A stretch of DNA of 64,000 nucleotides from Candidatus Saccharimonadota bacterium. Its GTDB lineage: Bacteria > Patescibacteriota > Saccharimonadia > Saccharimonadales > UBA4665. Numbering within the stretch: position 1 is the stretch's first letter; each line of letters opens with the position of its first letter. The stretch spans positions 108,771 through 172,770 of the forward strand of contig JARIHI010000003.1 in NCBI GenBank assembly GCA_029288365.1. The letters run 5' to 3'. Of the stretch, positions 9,291 to 16,483 are shown one piece after another. The notes beneath the pieces are model-generated. The model was given only the letters and a program-made list of their open reading frames with translations. It made no database searches and had not been told where the DNA came from. Both the position numbers and the translations under genes were made by a program.

Positions 9291-10490
9291 ATGAGCGTTT
9301 ATGAATTTGATGACCTGCAGAACGCTCCACTCATCATAGATGCAGTTTATAAAAGTAAAAGCACTCTGTTTGGAGATGGTCCGCTTGGTAAATTATTGCC
9401 TAAGATAGGTAATCAAGGTGGTTTTAGGACTGTTAAAAGACAAGATGGTAGCGGTCAACTTGCGTACATAGTTTTGTACACCTCAGGGACGGAAATAGAT
9501 TGGCCCGATTCCCTTGATGTAGAAACTGGCATATGGCGATATTTTGGTGACAACCGCACACCAGGAAAGTCGTTACATGATACTCCTGCCAAAGGTAATC
9601 GTTACTTAAGTGATATTTTTGCCAAGATTGATTCACCAACTGAAAGGGCCGATATACCTCCATTTCTAATTTTTCAATGGGCTGGCAATCAATTTGATGC
9701 GAAGTTCCTTGGAGTAGCCGTACCAGGCAATCCAAATATTCCTCCTGATAAAGAATTGAATGCGATATGGAGATCGAAAAAAGGGAACAGATTCCAGAAT
9801 TATGAAGCCTATTTCTCTGTACTAGATACAAGCCGTGAAGAAATATCAAAAGAGTGGCTTAAGCTCTTGATTAGCGACCACAAAAATAGCATTTCGTATG
9901 CACCCGCAGCATGGAGACAATTTATTGAATTTGGGAGACAGGGAGTAAAACCCCTACTTTCCCCACGAGGCTCTGAAATTCCAAATAAAGAGCAACAATT
10001 ACCCCACGACGTAGATGGTAAGAAATTATTACAGAAGATTCGTGATTACTACAAAGACAATCCTTTTGGCTTTGAATTATGTTCAACGAAGATAGTGCAA
10101 ATGATGGACAATAATTTTGAACTATTTGAACTAACTCGCCCTTGGCGTGACGGTGGTAGAGATGCAATCGGAAGATATAAAATCGGAAGTAGCCACAATC
10201 CTTTATTAGTAGAATTTGCACTGGAAGCAAAATGTTACTCTGCCGATGTATCAGTCGGAGTTAAGTCAATGTCACGACTGATTTCTAGGTTACGGTATCG
10301 TCAGTTCGGCATACTTGTCACTACAAGCTACGTACATTCACAGGCATATAAAGAAATTATTGAAGACGGGCACCCAATCCTAGTTATTAATGCTTCGGAC
10401 ATTGCAAAAATTCTTAGGGCACAAGGAACTAATCACCAAAATGTTGATGTCTGGTTAGATCAGATTGAGCAAGATAATATAGCAAATTGA
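9291..10490 (+). CDS. Restriction endonuclease with AspBHI-like N-terminal domain
   Basis: The N-terminal ~110 residues (LIIDAVYKS..., LLPKIGNQGGFR, VLYTSGTEIDWPD, YFGDNRTPGK) match the AspBHI N-terminal domain, an SRA-like fold that in AspBHI reads modified cytosine. The C-terminal half is Mrr-like: RPWRDGGRDAIG supplies the acidic residue and VEFALEAKCY the E-x-K, followed by ISRLRYRQFGILVTTSYV. A strong SD (AAGGAG, 9272-9277) precedes the ATG. AspBHI/MspJI enzymes cut modified DNA, so placement after a C5 methylase is notable. Either this homologue reads unmodified DNA or the two specificities differ. It is followed by repeat copy A and a terminator. Confidence 0.85.
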   Translation: MSVYEFDDLQNAPLIIDAVYKSKSTLFGDGPLGKLLPKIGNQGGFRTVKRQDGSGQLAYIVLYTSGTEIDWPDSLDVETGIWRYFGDNRTPGKSLHDTPAKGNRYLSDIFAKIDSPTERADIPPFLIFQWAGNQFDAKFLGVAVPGNPNIPPDKELNAIWRSKKGNRFQNYEAYFSVLDTSREEISKEWLKLLISDHKNSISYAPAAWRQFIEFGRQGVKPLLSPRGSEIPNKEQQLPHDVDGKKLLQKIRDYYKDNPFGFELCSTKIVQMMDNNFELFELTRPWRDGGRDAIGRYKIGSSHNPLLVEFALEAKCYSADVSVGVKSMSRLISRLRYRQFGILVTTSYVHSQAYKEIIEDGHPILVINASDIAKILRAQGTNHQNVDVWLDQIEQDNIAN

Positions 10491-10526
10491 TTAACAGATA
10501 AGACTACTAAGTGACTTAGTACGATA

Positions 10527-10582
10527 ATAAGGCTAAATCGACCTTAATTGTGGTTATAACTTCCTCTATTGTGGTGAGCCAA
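10527..10582 (+). repeat. 36-55 bp island repeat, copy A
   Basis: The core at 10547-10582 contains GTTATAACTTCCTCTAT and GTGGTGAGCCAA. It matches copies B (11628-11663) and C (13583-13618) at all but 3-4 of 36 positions. Similarity to copy C extends upstream with identical spacing to an ATAAGGCT at 10527. It sits 37 bases after the endonuclease stop and just before a terminator hairpin. Function unknown: it could be a recombination site, a family of 3' UTRs, or small RNAs with a C-rich anti-SD motif (TTCCTCT). Confidence 0.85.
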
Positions 10583-10599
10583 AGTTAGAACCAAATTAA

Positions 10600-10625
10600 C
10601 AGAGACGAAAGTCTCTGTTTTATTT
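10600..10625 (+). terminator. Rho-independent terminator after the restriction operon
   Basis: A perfect 7 bp stem CAGAGAC-GAAA-GTCTCTG (10600-10617) is followed by a T-rich run. It directly follows repeat copy A. Confidence 0.85.
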
Positions 10626-10672
10626 TTGGGTTAACTCCATGAACCATTTTCTCGCTTTGCTATTATTAATTT

Positions 10673-11593
10673 ATGAGTAATAAACAGTGGCAAGAGTACT
10701 TTTATACAGAAGTCCAATTAGCTTGTACTGCAATTGCCATTCGAGATGACGAGGGAACTGAATTTATAGGTTCAGCAGCCTACTTAGCACCAGGTCTATT
10801 TATTACTGCAAAGCATGTCGTTGAACACCCATTAATCAAAGTAGGCATATCGAAAGAAATATATGAAAATCGAAAGTTTGGTCAGATAGATGGAAACTAT
10901 GGTACAGATAAATTTAGAATAGAAGCAGTTCAACTCTTAAAGATAGAAGAGAAAATTGCTCAGCGTTGGCCACTTGAAAAAATGCGATTTTCACATGATT
11001 TTGATTTCGCCATTTGTACTACTAGTCTCACTGACGGCCCAATTACCGACCTGATAGACAGCTTACCAGTAATTTCAGTAAACATACATCCGATTCCATT
11101 CGAGCCAGACATTATATCGTGTGGCTTTTTTGGAAAATCAACTCATACAAATGATGCAGCCGGCACAGACAACCATGATCTAACATATCAGGGAAGAAAA
11201 GGTAAGTTAGTTAATTTTCATTTAGATACTGCATCGGTTGCGGGATCGGCGGTATATGAGGCAAATAATAAAATTGAACATATGATGAGTGGTGGACCGA
11301 CCTTTAATCATGAAGGTTCAATATTAGGTGTTAATAGTGCAGGGTTAGAGCTAGTTGAAAATGGTGTTACGAACAGAACTGTAATTACTCCATTGATTAG
11401 GGCTATGTTTATGGATTTCGATTATTGGATAGATGGATCATGGGGCAGGACTACTTTATTCGAGCTAGCCTCCAACGGTACTATTGAAGTAATTGGCTAT
11501 GAACATCTTAGTCAGAATGAAAAACATATAGTATGGTCTCCTAATGCCACCTGCGATTATTGTAAAAGAGGTACTGAGTTCCATAGCCAATAG
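10673..11593 (+). CDS. Trypsin-like serine protease, cytosolic, in defence island
   Basis: This 306 aa protein has a chymotrypsin-fold triad: His48 in ITAKHVV, Asp111 in HDFDFAICT and Ser206 in HMMSGGPT, followed by GSILGVNSAG. There is no signal peptide or membrane segment, so it should act inside the cell, unlike HtrA/MarP relatives. Trypsin-like domains are known as effectors or sensors in several prokaryotic conflict systems; I infer such a role from position only. TGCTATTAT ends six bases before the ATG, indicating its own leaderless promoter. Repeats A and B flank it exactly, as if it were one interchangeable unit. The tail has CDYCKRGTE, a lone Cys pair. Confidence 0.8.
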   Translation: MSNKQWQEYFYTEVQLACTAIAIRDDEGTEFIGSAAYLAPGLFITAKHVVEHPLIKVGISKEIYENRKFGQIDGNYGTDKFRIEAVQLLKIEEKIAQRWPLEKMRFSHDFDFAICTTSLTDGPITDLIDSLPVISVNIHPIPFEPDIISCGFFGKSTHTNDAAGTDNHDLTYQGRKGKLVNFHLDTASVAGSAVYEANNKIEHMMSGGPTFNHEGSILGVNSAGLELVENGVTNRTVITPLIRAMFMDFDYWIDGSWGRTTLFELASNGTIEVIGYEHLSQNEKHIVWSPNATCDYCKRGTEFHSQ

Positions 11594-11607
11594 TCATTTA
11601 ATGGCTC

Positions 11608-11663
11608 AATCTGACATATCCATTTTAATAGTAGTTATAACTTCCTCTATCGTGGTGAGCCAA
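11608..11663 (+). repeat. 36-55 bp island repeat, copy B
   Basis: The core is at 11628-11663 and differs from copy A at three positions. Upstream similarity to A and C is weaker (GGCTCAATC near 11603) and needs gaps. It begins 34 bases after the protease stop and precedes a terminator hairpin. Confidence 0.85.
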
Positions 11664-11675
11664 GCCAAGAAAGAC

Positions 11676-11709
11676 AAAGTCAGAACTGTAGATATGGTTC
11701 TGACTTTTT
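11676..11709 (+). terminator. Terminator between protease and lexA (convergent)
   Basis: The stem is AGTCAGAAC (11678-11686) with GTTCTGACT (11697-11705), extended by A/T pairs and followed by T5. A-rich 5' flanks let it serve both strands, ending the protease mRNA and the converging lexA mRNA. Confidence 0.8.
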
Positions 11710-11747
11710 CATACCCTAAGTAGAATTGAAACCATCAATGGAAGCAG

Positions 11748-12353
11748 CTATACCGATCTGACTAAACCAACGAGTACACCACGGATTTCAAATTCACTTG
11801 AGTCAACAATAATCGGGTTCATCGTAGAGTTTCTTGGCAATAATGTAACTTGTCCGTTTTCATCTATGCCACCGAATTTCTTTAGCGTAGCACCGCCATT
11901 CACAATAGCTACTATTGTATCTTTTGGGCTACTCATATAGTTTTGAGACTTAATAATAACTGTGTCGCCATTCTCAATGTTATCTTCTATCATTGAATTC
12001 CCGCAGACTTTTAGAGCGTAATGACCATGTGGTGATTTAACTAAATCGGTCGATACAAATATTGGCTCTGGGTCTTCAAGCGGTTCTATTGGCAGGCCGG
12101 CCGCGATCTCTCCAAGAAGAGGTATTCTAATGAGCTTCGGAATGTTATGTACCCTAGTATTCCTATCTTTTCTGGAGACGCTATCGATGAGGCCTTTACT
12201 GCGAAGCGCAACAAGATGTTGATGAACGGTTGATACAGCACCAAGACCCATATGGTCGGCCATTTCTCTGAGTGAGGGGGCATAACCGTTGTGGGTCGTA
12301 TACTTCTTTATGTACGAAAGTAATGCTGCTTGTTTTTCGGTAATATTACTCAT
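11748..12353 (-). CDS. lexA: LexA repressor
   Basis: LexA represses DNA-damage genes and cleaves itself when RecA filaments form. This 201 aa protein is complete: winged helix-turn-helix in residues 1-65 (APSLREMADHMGLGAVSTVHQHL), cleavage site Ala85-Gly86 in GEIAAG, and catalytic Ser120 (CGNSM) and Lys158 (TLKKF). The minus-strand promoter has an extended -10 TGCTATAAT (12378-12370). A degenerate palindrome at 12403-12414, upstream of it, is the likely autoregulatory operator and is shared with the divergent GIY-YIG/TIR promoter. Its place inside an accessory island, between repeats B and C, is unusual for a core regulator. Confidence 0.97.
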   Translation of the reverse strand: MSNITEKQAALLSYIKKYTTHNGYAPSLREMADHMGLGAVSTVHQHLVALRSKGLIDSVSRKDRNTRVHNIPKLIRIPLLGEIAAGLPIEPLEDPEPIFVSTDLVKSPHGHYALKVCGNSMIEDNIENGDTVIIKSQNYMSSPKDTIVAIVNGGATLKKFGGIDENGQVTLLPRNSTMNPIIVDSSEFEIRGVLVGLVRSV

Positions 12354-12402
12354 TTTGTATCTGTCTAGTATTATAGCACAGACTGTATACCGAAAATATA
12401 TA

Positions 12403-12414
12403 CGAATATGTTTG
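12403..12414. promoter_or_regulatory. LexA-box-like palindrome
   Basis: CGAATATGTTTG fits a perfect degenerate palindrome CRAAYATRTTYG. It overlaps the -35 box of the rightward promoter and lies upstream of the lexA -10. It resembles the Gram-positive LexA box in half-site (CGAA/TTYG), but the spacing is not identical. Confidence 0.6.
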
Positions 12415-12440
12415 ACAGTAATTCTTGTGTGTCATATTAT
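12412..12440 (+). promoter_or_regulatory. Sigma70 promoter for the GIY-YIG/TIR pair
   Basis: A consensus TTGACA (12412-12417) lies 17 bases from TATTAT (12435-12440). It would give a leader of about 70 bases ending in the SD AGAGAGGG before the ATG at 12517. Its -35 is overlapped by the LexA-box-like site. Confidence 0.8.
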
Positions 12441-12516
12441 AGTTGTAATCCAGATCCCTCGTATACTGAGAGACTAACGCGGGAGCAGGTGTTAATCATT
12501 TATAAGAGAGGGAAAT

Positions 12517-12831
12517 ATGACACTCAGAACTACTACGCATCTCGGCAATCACTTATTCGCCGGTCCACACACAACTAACGGTACGCTTCCGTCTATATCC
12601 GGCGTATACATAATCACAACCCTAGCCCCGAATCAGCAGCACAGCGTTATAGATGTTGGTGAGTCAGAGAATGTACGTGAGCGTATCTCAAGCCATGACC
12701 GCACTAGTCAGTGGCAAGGAGCGCAACAAAATGGGCTATACGCTTGGGTGTTGGCAGCAGAGGAAGCCTCTCGTATGTTAATAGAGCGGGCGCACCGCCT
12801 GGCTTATAACCCCGTCTGTGGAGTACGTTAG
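12517..12831 (+). CDS. GIY-YIG nuclease-like protein, 104 aa
   Basis: The motif layout is that of a minimal GIY-YIG domain: SGVYIIT (28-34, the GIY), VIDVGES (44-50, the YIG), Arg56 in NVRERI, catalytic-type Glu90 in LIERAH and a terminal YNP (97-99). The second motif has DVG instead of YIG, so activity is uncertain. A strong SD (AGAGAGGG) precedes the ATG. It is followed after 2 bases by the TIR gene and shares a promoter under a putative LexA operator. I infer a DNA-damage or phage-response pair in which this small protein cuts or senses DNA. Confidence 0.75.
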   Translation: MTLRTTTHLGNHLFAGPHTTNGTLPSISGVYIITTLAPNQQHSVIDVGESENVRERISSHDRTSQWQGAQQNGLYAWVLAAEEASRMLIERAHRLAYNPVCGVR

Positions 12832-12833
12832 CC

Positions 12834-13553
12834 ATGGCAAGATGCACAGCGCCCTATCAAGGACATCGCACATCAAGTGGAAGGGCCAGCTGTCCAGCTT
12901 GCGGAGGCCGTGGTCGTTACGGTGGTTATAGCTCTTATTCTTATCCAAGCTACCGAACGTCTTACGCTTCTCCAAGCTCTGGCTACTCAGGTGGGGGCTC
13001 TAGCTCTGCGAGCAGAGGCAGCAGCAGGTCTATGAAGCCTAGATGGTCAAGTCCTAGTTCGGGCGCTTACTATACCCCGGAAGAAATTAGAACCCTTGAA
13101 CCCGTTCGCAAAAACTATGAAGAGCGCATGGTAAAGCCCGATCTTCGAGATGTCTTCCTTTGCCATGCCTGGGATGATCGAAGTGGCGTAGCAAAAGAGC
13201 TCCATGACATACTAGAGGCAAAAGGTGCATCTGTTTGGTTTAGCGAAAAAGACGTAGCATTAGGCTCCCTATTACTCAGGGAAATTGACAAAGGTCTAGC
13301 CAATTCACGAATAGGAATCGTTCTGGTTACACCAGCATTCCTAAGACGAGTTGCTGGAGCTGGCATTGCCGATAAAGAGCTCGCAGCATTATTAGCACGG
13401 GATCTACTTATCCCAGTTGTTCACGACACAACTTTTGAAGAGCTTCGTGATGTAAGCCCACTGCTTGGCTCAAGGAGCGGGCTAAGCACAACGGAAGAAT
13501 CATTAGCTGATGTTGCGCTTAAGATAGCTGAGCTAGTAAGCAATACCCAATAA
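12834..13553 (+). CDS. Zinc-finger/TIR domain protein
   Basis: This 239 aa protein has three parts. Residues 4-23 form a Cys4-His11-Cys20-Cys23 zinc-finger-like element (SCPACGG). Residues 30-80 are a low-complexity Ser/Gly/Tyr linker. Residues 104-236 are a TIR domain (DVFLCHAWDD, ASVWFSEKDVALG, IGIVLVTPAFL, DKELAAL, SPLLGSRSGLSTTEE). Glu182 in DKELAAL sits where NAD-cleaving TIR domains carry the catalytic glutamate. Bacterial TIRs commonly deplete NAD in anti-phage defence. Here expression may be under LexA. The finger could bind nucleic acid or the GIY-YIG partner; that is inference. Repeat C follows. Confidence 0.88.
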   Translation: MARCTAPYQGHRTSSGRASCPACGGRGRYGGYSSYSYPSYRTSYASPSSGYSGGGSSSASRGSSRSMKPRWSSPSSGAYYTPEEIRTLEPVRKNYEERMVKPDLRDVFLCHAWDDRSGVAKELHDILEAKGASVWFSEKDVALGSLLLREIDKGLANSRIGIVLVTPAFLRRVAGAGIADKELAALLARDLLIPVVHDTTFEELRDVSPLLGSRSGLSTTEESLADVALKIAELVSNTQ

Positions 13554-13562
13554 ATCATAGAG

Positions 13563-13618
13563 ATAAGGCTGAGTCCTGTTTGATTGTAGTTACAACTTCC
13601 TCTATCGTGCTGAGCCAA
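13563..13618 (+). repeat. 36-55 bp island repeat, copy C
   Basis: The core at 13583-13618 differs from copy A at four positions. The ATAAGGCT at 13563 has the same spacing to the core as in copy A. It follows the TIR stop by 9 bases and precedes a terminator hairpin. Confidence 0.85.
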
Positions 13619-13633
13619 GATCATATATTACAG

Positions 13634-13673
13634 AGAATCCACTAAGCATATAAGCTGGTGGATTCTTATTTTT
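13634..13673 (+). terminator. Terminator after the TIR gene
   Basis: A 9 bp stem AGAATCCAC (13634-13642) / GTGGATTCT (13658-13666) is followed by TATTTTT. It is the third case of the repeat-plus-hairpin arrangement. Confidence 0.8.
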
Positions 13674-13713
13674 GCTATCATTAATTAGGCATGACAAAAA
13701 ATGACAAAAAAAA

Positions 13714-14409
13714 ATGAGTGTAGCCGATGAATATAAAGAGCGAACCGCCAAAATATTCGATGAACTCGGCAAATGTCTTGAGGGGCAGTTTAGAGACCTC
13801 GATAATCCGAATGATTACTACAAATCTCTGATGGGGCTGAACTATATTATCCAGCAGAATGTCTATCACATACTCAGTGATTTCAATATGAAGTATAGAA
13901 CCTATCAGACGGCAAGCTCTGTAAGACTTGTGTTCGAGTGTGTAGCTGATGCGACATATCTGCAAAAGAACACTACTGAATCTGTCGAGTACTATAGTGC
14001 TCAACAGAAAATCCAAACAGATCTAAAAGCAGCAATTTCTCATGCAGATAAATGGAAGGTGTTTAAAAAGGGTGACATAAATACATATGGCAGTCTCGAC
14101 AAAAAAACACTTTCACGAATAAAAGGTGCGTATGGCAGTGATGGTCTAGGCGCTTACAATTTCCTATGCTTCTATACCCATCCAAATATTGCAGGTGCTT
14201 TTTGGCACAAGGTAGACGAAGAAAAGGGATATATAAACCTATACTTAATTGAAATATTAAATGGAGCAGTCCTACAGTGGCTTACTGTATTGAATAACAG
14301 TATGCTCCCTGACTTCAATGGCGCAGAATGGTCGGGGTGTCTTGGAGAAGTTTACGGCACTACGTTAGCCAGGATAAACAATGGAAAAGAGCAAAAAACA
14401 GGAATGTAA
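13714..14409 (+). CDS. Hypothetical protein, 231 aa (DUF5677-like?)
   Basis: This is a soluble, helical protein. A segment around residues 70-85 (SSVRLVFECVADATYL) and the later YNFLCFYTHPN suggest the DUF5677-type fold of HEPN-like helical proteins, but I am not certain. There is no clear catalytic RxxxxH motif. The start region is odd: three ATGs (13691, 13701, 13714) lie in three different frames separated by A-runs, and the first two frames stop within ten codons. I chose 13714 because it opens the long frame. It may be the last gene of the defence island. Confidence 0.7.
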   Translation: MSVADEYKERTAKIFDELGKCLEGQFRDLDNPNDYYKSLMGLNYIIQQNVYHILSDFNMKYRTYQTASSVRLVFECVADATYLQKNTTESVEYYSAQQKIQTDLKAAISHADKWKVFKKGDINTYGSLDKKTLSRIKGAYGSDGLGAYNFLCFYTHPNIAGAFWHKVDEEKGYINLYLIEILNGAVLQWLTVLNNSMLPDFNGAEWSGCLGEVYGTTLARINNGKEQKTGM

Positions 14410-14485
14410 ACATCCAGTAAAGTTCGTGAGCGATATGGGAAGCAAGATCTTGTAAAATATTACATTTTGTGGTATTTTATGTTGA

Positions 14486-15439
14486 ATGGGTCGTGTTTTC
14501 CAATATTCTGAAATTGAGGCGGGCTTAGTACCTGAATTAGCTGACTTTCAGGCTGCTGCTGACGCCTTTAGCGCGCAGTGCTCTGATGCTATAGAACAGG
14601 GACATATTGATGGTGCTTTCATATACGGCTCAGTAGCAGGCATGCTTAATGCCAGTGCACGAGCAATACCAAATCGACGAAGCGACATGGATTGCTTCAT
14701 TGTTATCACAGACTATGACACTGCGTCACTCGCTACGCTAAGAGGAATCGCTAGATCTGTTGAAGATGCTAGTAATCAAACAGTTGTGGCGCAGCCAATT
14801 GTATATCGACGGGATCAGTTAGCAAACGGTCACATTCCAGGTGCACACGAAATGGACCCAATGTTTGGGACAGATTTAACGGGTAGCGGACGCTTTGTTA
14901 TAGGCGAAGACCCGGCTGAGTACATGCGATTCCCAAATATACCTCTTTTCGATGCATACAACTCTTTTGTCGCGCAAAAGAGACGCAAACTTCATAATGG
15001 TCTCGCGCAAGAACCTGAAACCGAAGAAGGCGTCCGCACCGTACAAAGATTTTTAGAACTACCTGTATCTATGGGTCGCAAAGCTGTACAAGCATTGATT
15101 CTGGAAGAGCAGTGTGATGAAGATGGTTTTTGGGCTGCCGACAAAAAACAGGTGCTCGAAATGACAATCCAGGCCTTATTTTCCGGCGAAGATCATCCTG
15201 CCAAGCTTATGGAAAGGATCCTGGGCTATGACAAGCAATATAACGACTTATTAAGCCAGGCACTCTCAGGCCAGCTCACCCAGGCGGAATACACCGCGGC
15301 CTTAAGGAATCTGGCCGATTACAAAACAGGCATTGAATGGCTGGACTACGTTCACAAAGCAATTAGTATGAAACTCGGTAATCCCGAAGACGTAGTACGG
15401 CCATGGTCCCAACGTACACCTACTAGTGAGACCGTATAA
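14486..15439 (+). CDS. Nucleotidyltransferase-fold protein, 317 aa
   Basis: A pol-beta-type nucleotidyltransferase signature is visible at about residues 43-75: GAFIYGSVAG followed by RRSDMDCFIVI (GS...DxD). The C-terminal half is helical. Related folds include aminoglycoside and antitoxin-type (MNT) nucleotidyltransferases; the substrate cannot be told. A TTGTAA-N17-TATTTT promoter ends 7 bases before the ATG, so the mRNA is probably leaderless. A weak GC-poor hairpin with T7 follows at about 15470. Confidence 0.75.
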   Translation: MGRVFQYSEIEAGLVPELADFQAAADAFSAQCSDAIEQGHIDGAFIYGSVAGMLNASARAIPNRRSDMDCFIVITDYDTASLATLRGIARSVEDASNQTVVAQPIVYRRDQLANGHIPGAHEMDPMFGTDLTGSGRFVIGEDPAEYMRFPNIPLFDAYNSFVAQKRRKLHNGLAQEPETEEGVRTVQRFLELPVSMGRKAVQALILEEQCDEDGFWAADKKQVLEMTIQALFSGEDHPAKLMERILGYDKQYNDLLSQALSGQLTQAEYTAALRNLADYKTGIEWLDYVHKAISMKLGNPEDVVRPWSQRTPTSETV

Positions 15440-15509
15440 CTACCTTATTAATTTGAGATTATGCCTACTAAATCGCGGCGGTTTTTTTATAATAAATGAA
15501 TAAATGTGC

Positions 15510-15538
15510 TTGCAATATTTTATAAAATATACTATAAT
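15510..15538 (+). promoter_or_regulatory. Near-consensus promoter of GC-rich gene 1
   Basis: TTGCAA (15510-15515), 17 bases, TATAAT (15533-15538). The same TTGnnn-N17-TATAAT layout precedes two other GC-rich genes (49758, 51830). Confidence 0.8.
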
Positions 15539-15592
15539 TATATAGCTGAATATCCAATTGGGTCTATGCCCACAGAGCGGAAGGATTCACAA

Positions 15593-16297
15593 ATGAGCCT
15601 CTCCAGCACAGTCTGGGAGCGTGAAAACGACTACGCCTATCACGCCATGAGCAAGAACCTGTATGCCTTCGCGGTGTGCGTGTTCACGTTCCTCGGCATC
15701 GGCGCGAGTCTCGCAGCCTCCATCGTCTCACATGACTGGAAGCTCGAGACCACGTGGGATCTCGTCTGGCTGTTCCTGCCGACCTTCGTGGTCGCGATCA
15801 CCGGCTGCATCATCGCCATGAAGAGCGACAACCCCCTCGTCTCGATGCTCGGCTACGCGATGGTCGCGATCCCGTTCGGGCTGATGCTCGGACCAGTGCT
15901 CGCGGAGTACACCACGGCCAGCATCGTCAAAGTCCTGGTCATCACCACGGCCATCGTCGCCATCTTCGGCGTCGTCGGCGCAGTGATCCCGGACAATCTC
16001 GAGGGCCTCGGTTCGTGGGTCTCCGGCGCGCTGCTGATCCTCCTCCTGGGCTACTTCTTCGTCCCCATCGCACACTTCTTCGGTGTCGAGACGGTGACGG
16101 CGCTGTCGGTCCTGGACTGGGTCGGGATCGTGCTGTTCTGTGGGATCGTCGTGTTCGACTGGAACCGAGCGATGCACCTGCCGCGGACCCTCGACAACGC
16201 CATCGACTCGGCGCTCGCGGTGTACCTCGACTGGTTCAACATCTTCATCCGGCTCCTCTCGATCATGGGCAACTCCAGCTCTAGCTCGAGTGACTAG
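15593..16297 (+). CDS. Bax inhibitor-1 family membrane protein (GC-rich gene 1)
   Basis: I place the start at 15593 after the SD GGAAGGA (15579-15585); an upstream in-frame start at 15506 has no SD and lies before the -10. The 234 aa product has seven hydrophobic segments and the C-terminal BI-1 signature ALAVYLDWFNIFIRLLSIMG, with FDWNRAM before it and a Ser-rich tail. BI-1/YetJ proteins are pH-sensitive calcium-leak channels. The striking point is composition: about 65% GC in a sampled 60-base line (15661-15720), with GTC/ATC/CTC/GGC codons, against AT-rich neighbours. This suggests recent transfer or special constraint. It stands alone between its own promoter and a structured 3' end. Confidence 0.85.
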   Translation: MSLSSTVWERENDYAYHAMSKNLYAFAVCVFTFLGIGASLAASIVSHDWKLETTWDLVWLFLPTFVVAITGCIIAMKSDNPLVSMLGYAMVAIPFGLMLGPVLAEYTTASIVKVLVITTAIVAIFGVVGAVIPDNLEGLGSWVSGALLILLLGYFFVPIAHFFGVETVTALSVLDWVGIVLFCGIVVFDWNRAMHLPRTLDNAIDSALAVYLDWFNIFIRLLSIMGNSSSSSSD

Positions 16298-16301
16298 GGA
16301 T

Positions 16302-16405
16302 AGGAAGCTCCAGGAGGGGGAAAGACTTGAGTGCAGTTTTGCTCTCGTCCGAACCCTTCCTGGCAGTCCCTAAACATACTATGAGGAATAGTATGTTTAG
16401 GGACT
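16302..16405 (+). other. Structured 3' region of GC-rich gene 1
   Basis: An outer stem AGGAAG (16302-16307) / CTTCCT (16356-16361) encloses GAC/GTC and GAGtGCA/TGCtCTC pairings. Then follows an 18 bp perfect hairpin, arms 16365-16382 and 16388-16405, loop GAGGA. No T-run follows, so this is not a classic terminator. I found no hammerhead core in it. Confidence 0.7.
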
Positions 16406-16483
16406 GAAATTTATAGAAAATTTAAAGCACGCCTGGTGGGCCAATGTTTGTTAAATACCACAATTTGATGGTATTTTTATTTT

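Noticed and set aside
9433..9849. 138-codon minus-strand frame inside the endonuclease gene
   Set aside because: Antisense to a clearly recognised coding sequence, no initiation signals.
10547..13618. Integron attC interpretation of the three repeats
   Set aside because: The RYYYAAC/GTTRRRY boundary boxes are not present in proper order, the hairpins are unrelated between copies, and no integrase is in the window. Cassette behaviour stays only a hypothesis.
15728..16284. Long open frames on both strands inside the BI-1 gene (149 and 176 codons)
   Set aside because: They are shadows expected in GC-rich coding DNA. Translations are Arg/Asp/His-rich and unstructured, and the BI-1 frame matches a known family.
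16365..16405. 18 bp inverted repeat as an insertion-sequence end
   Set aside because: Both arms are adjacent with a 5-base loop and no transposase is nearby. It fits an RNA hairpin better.
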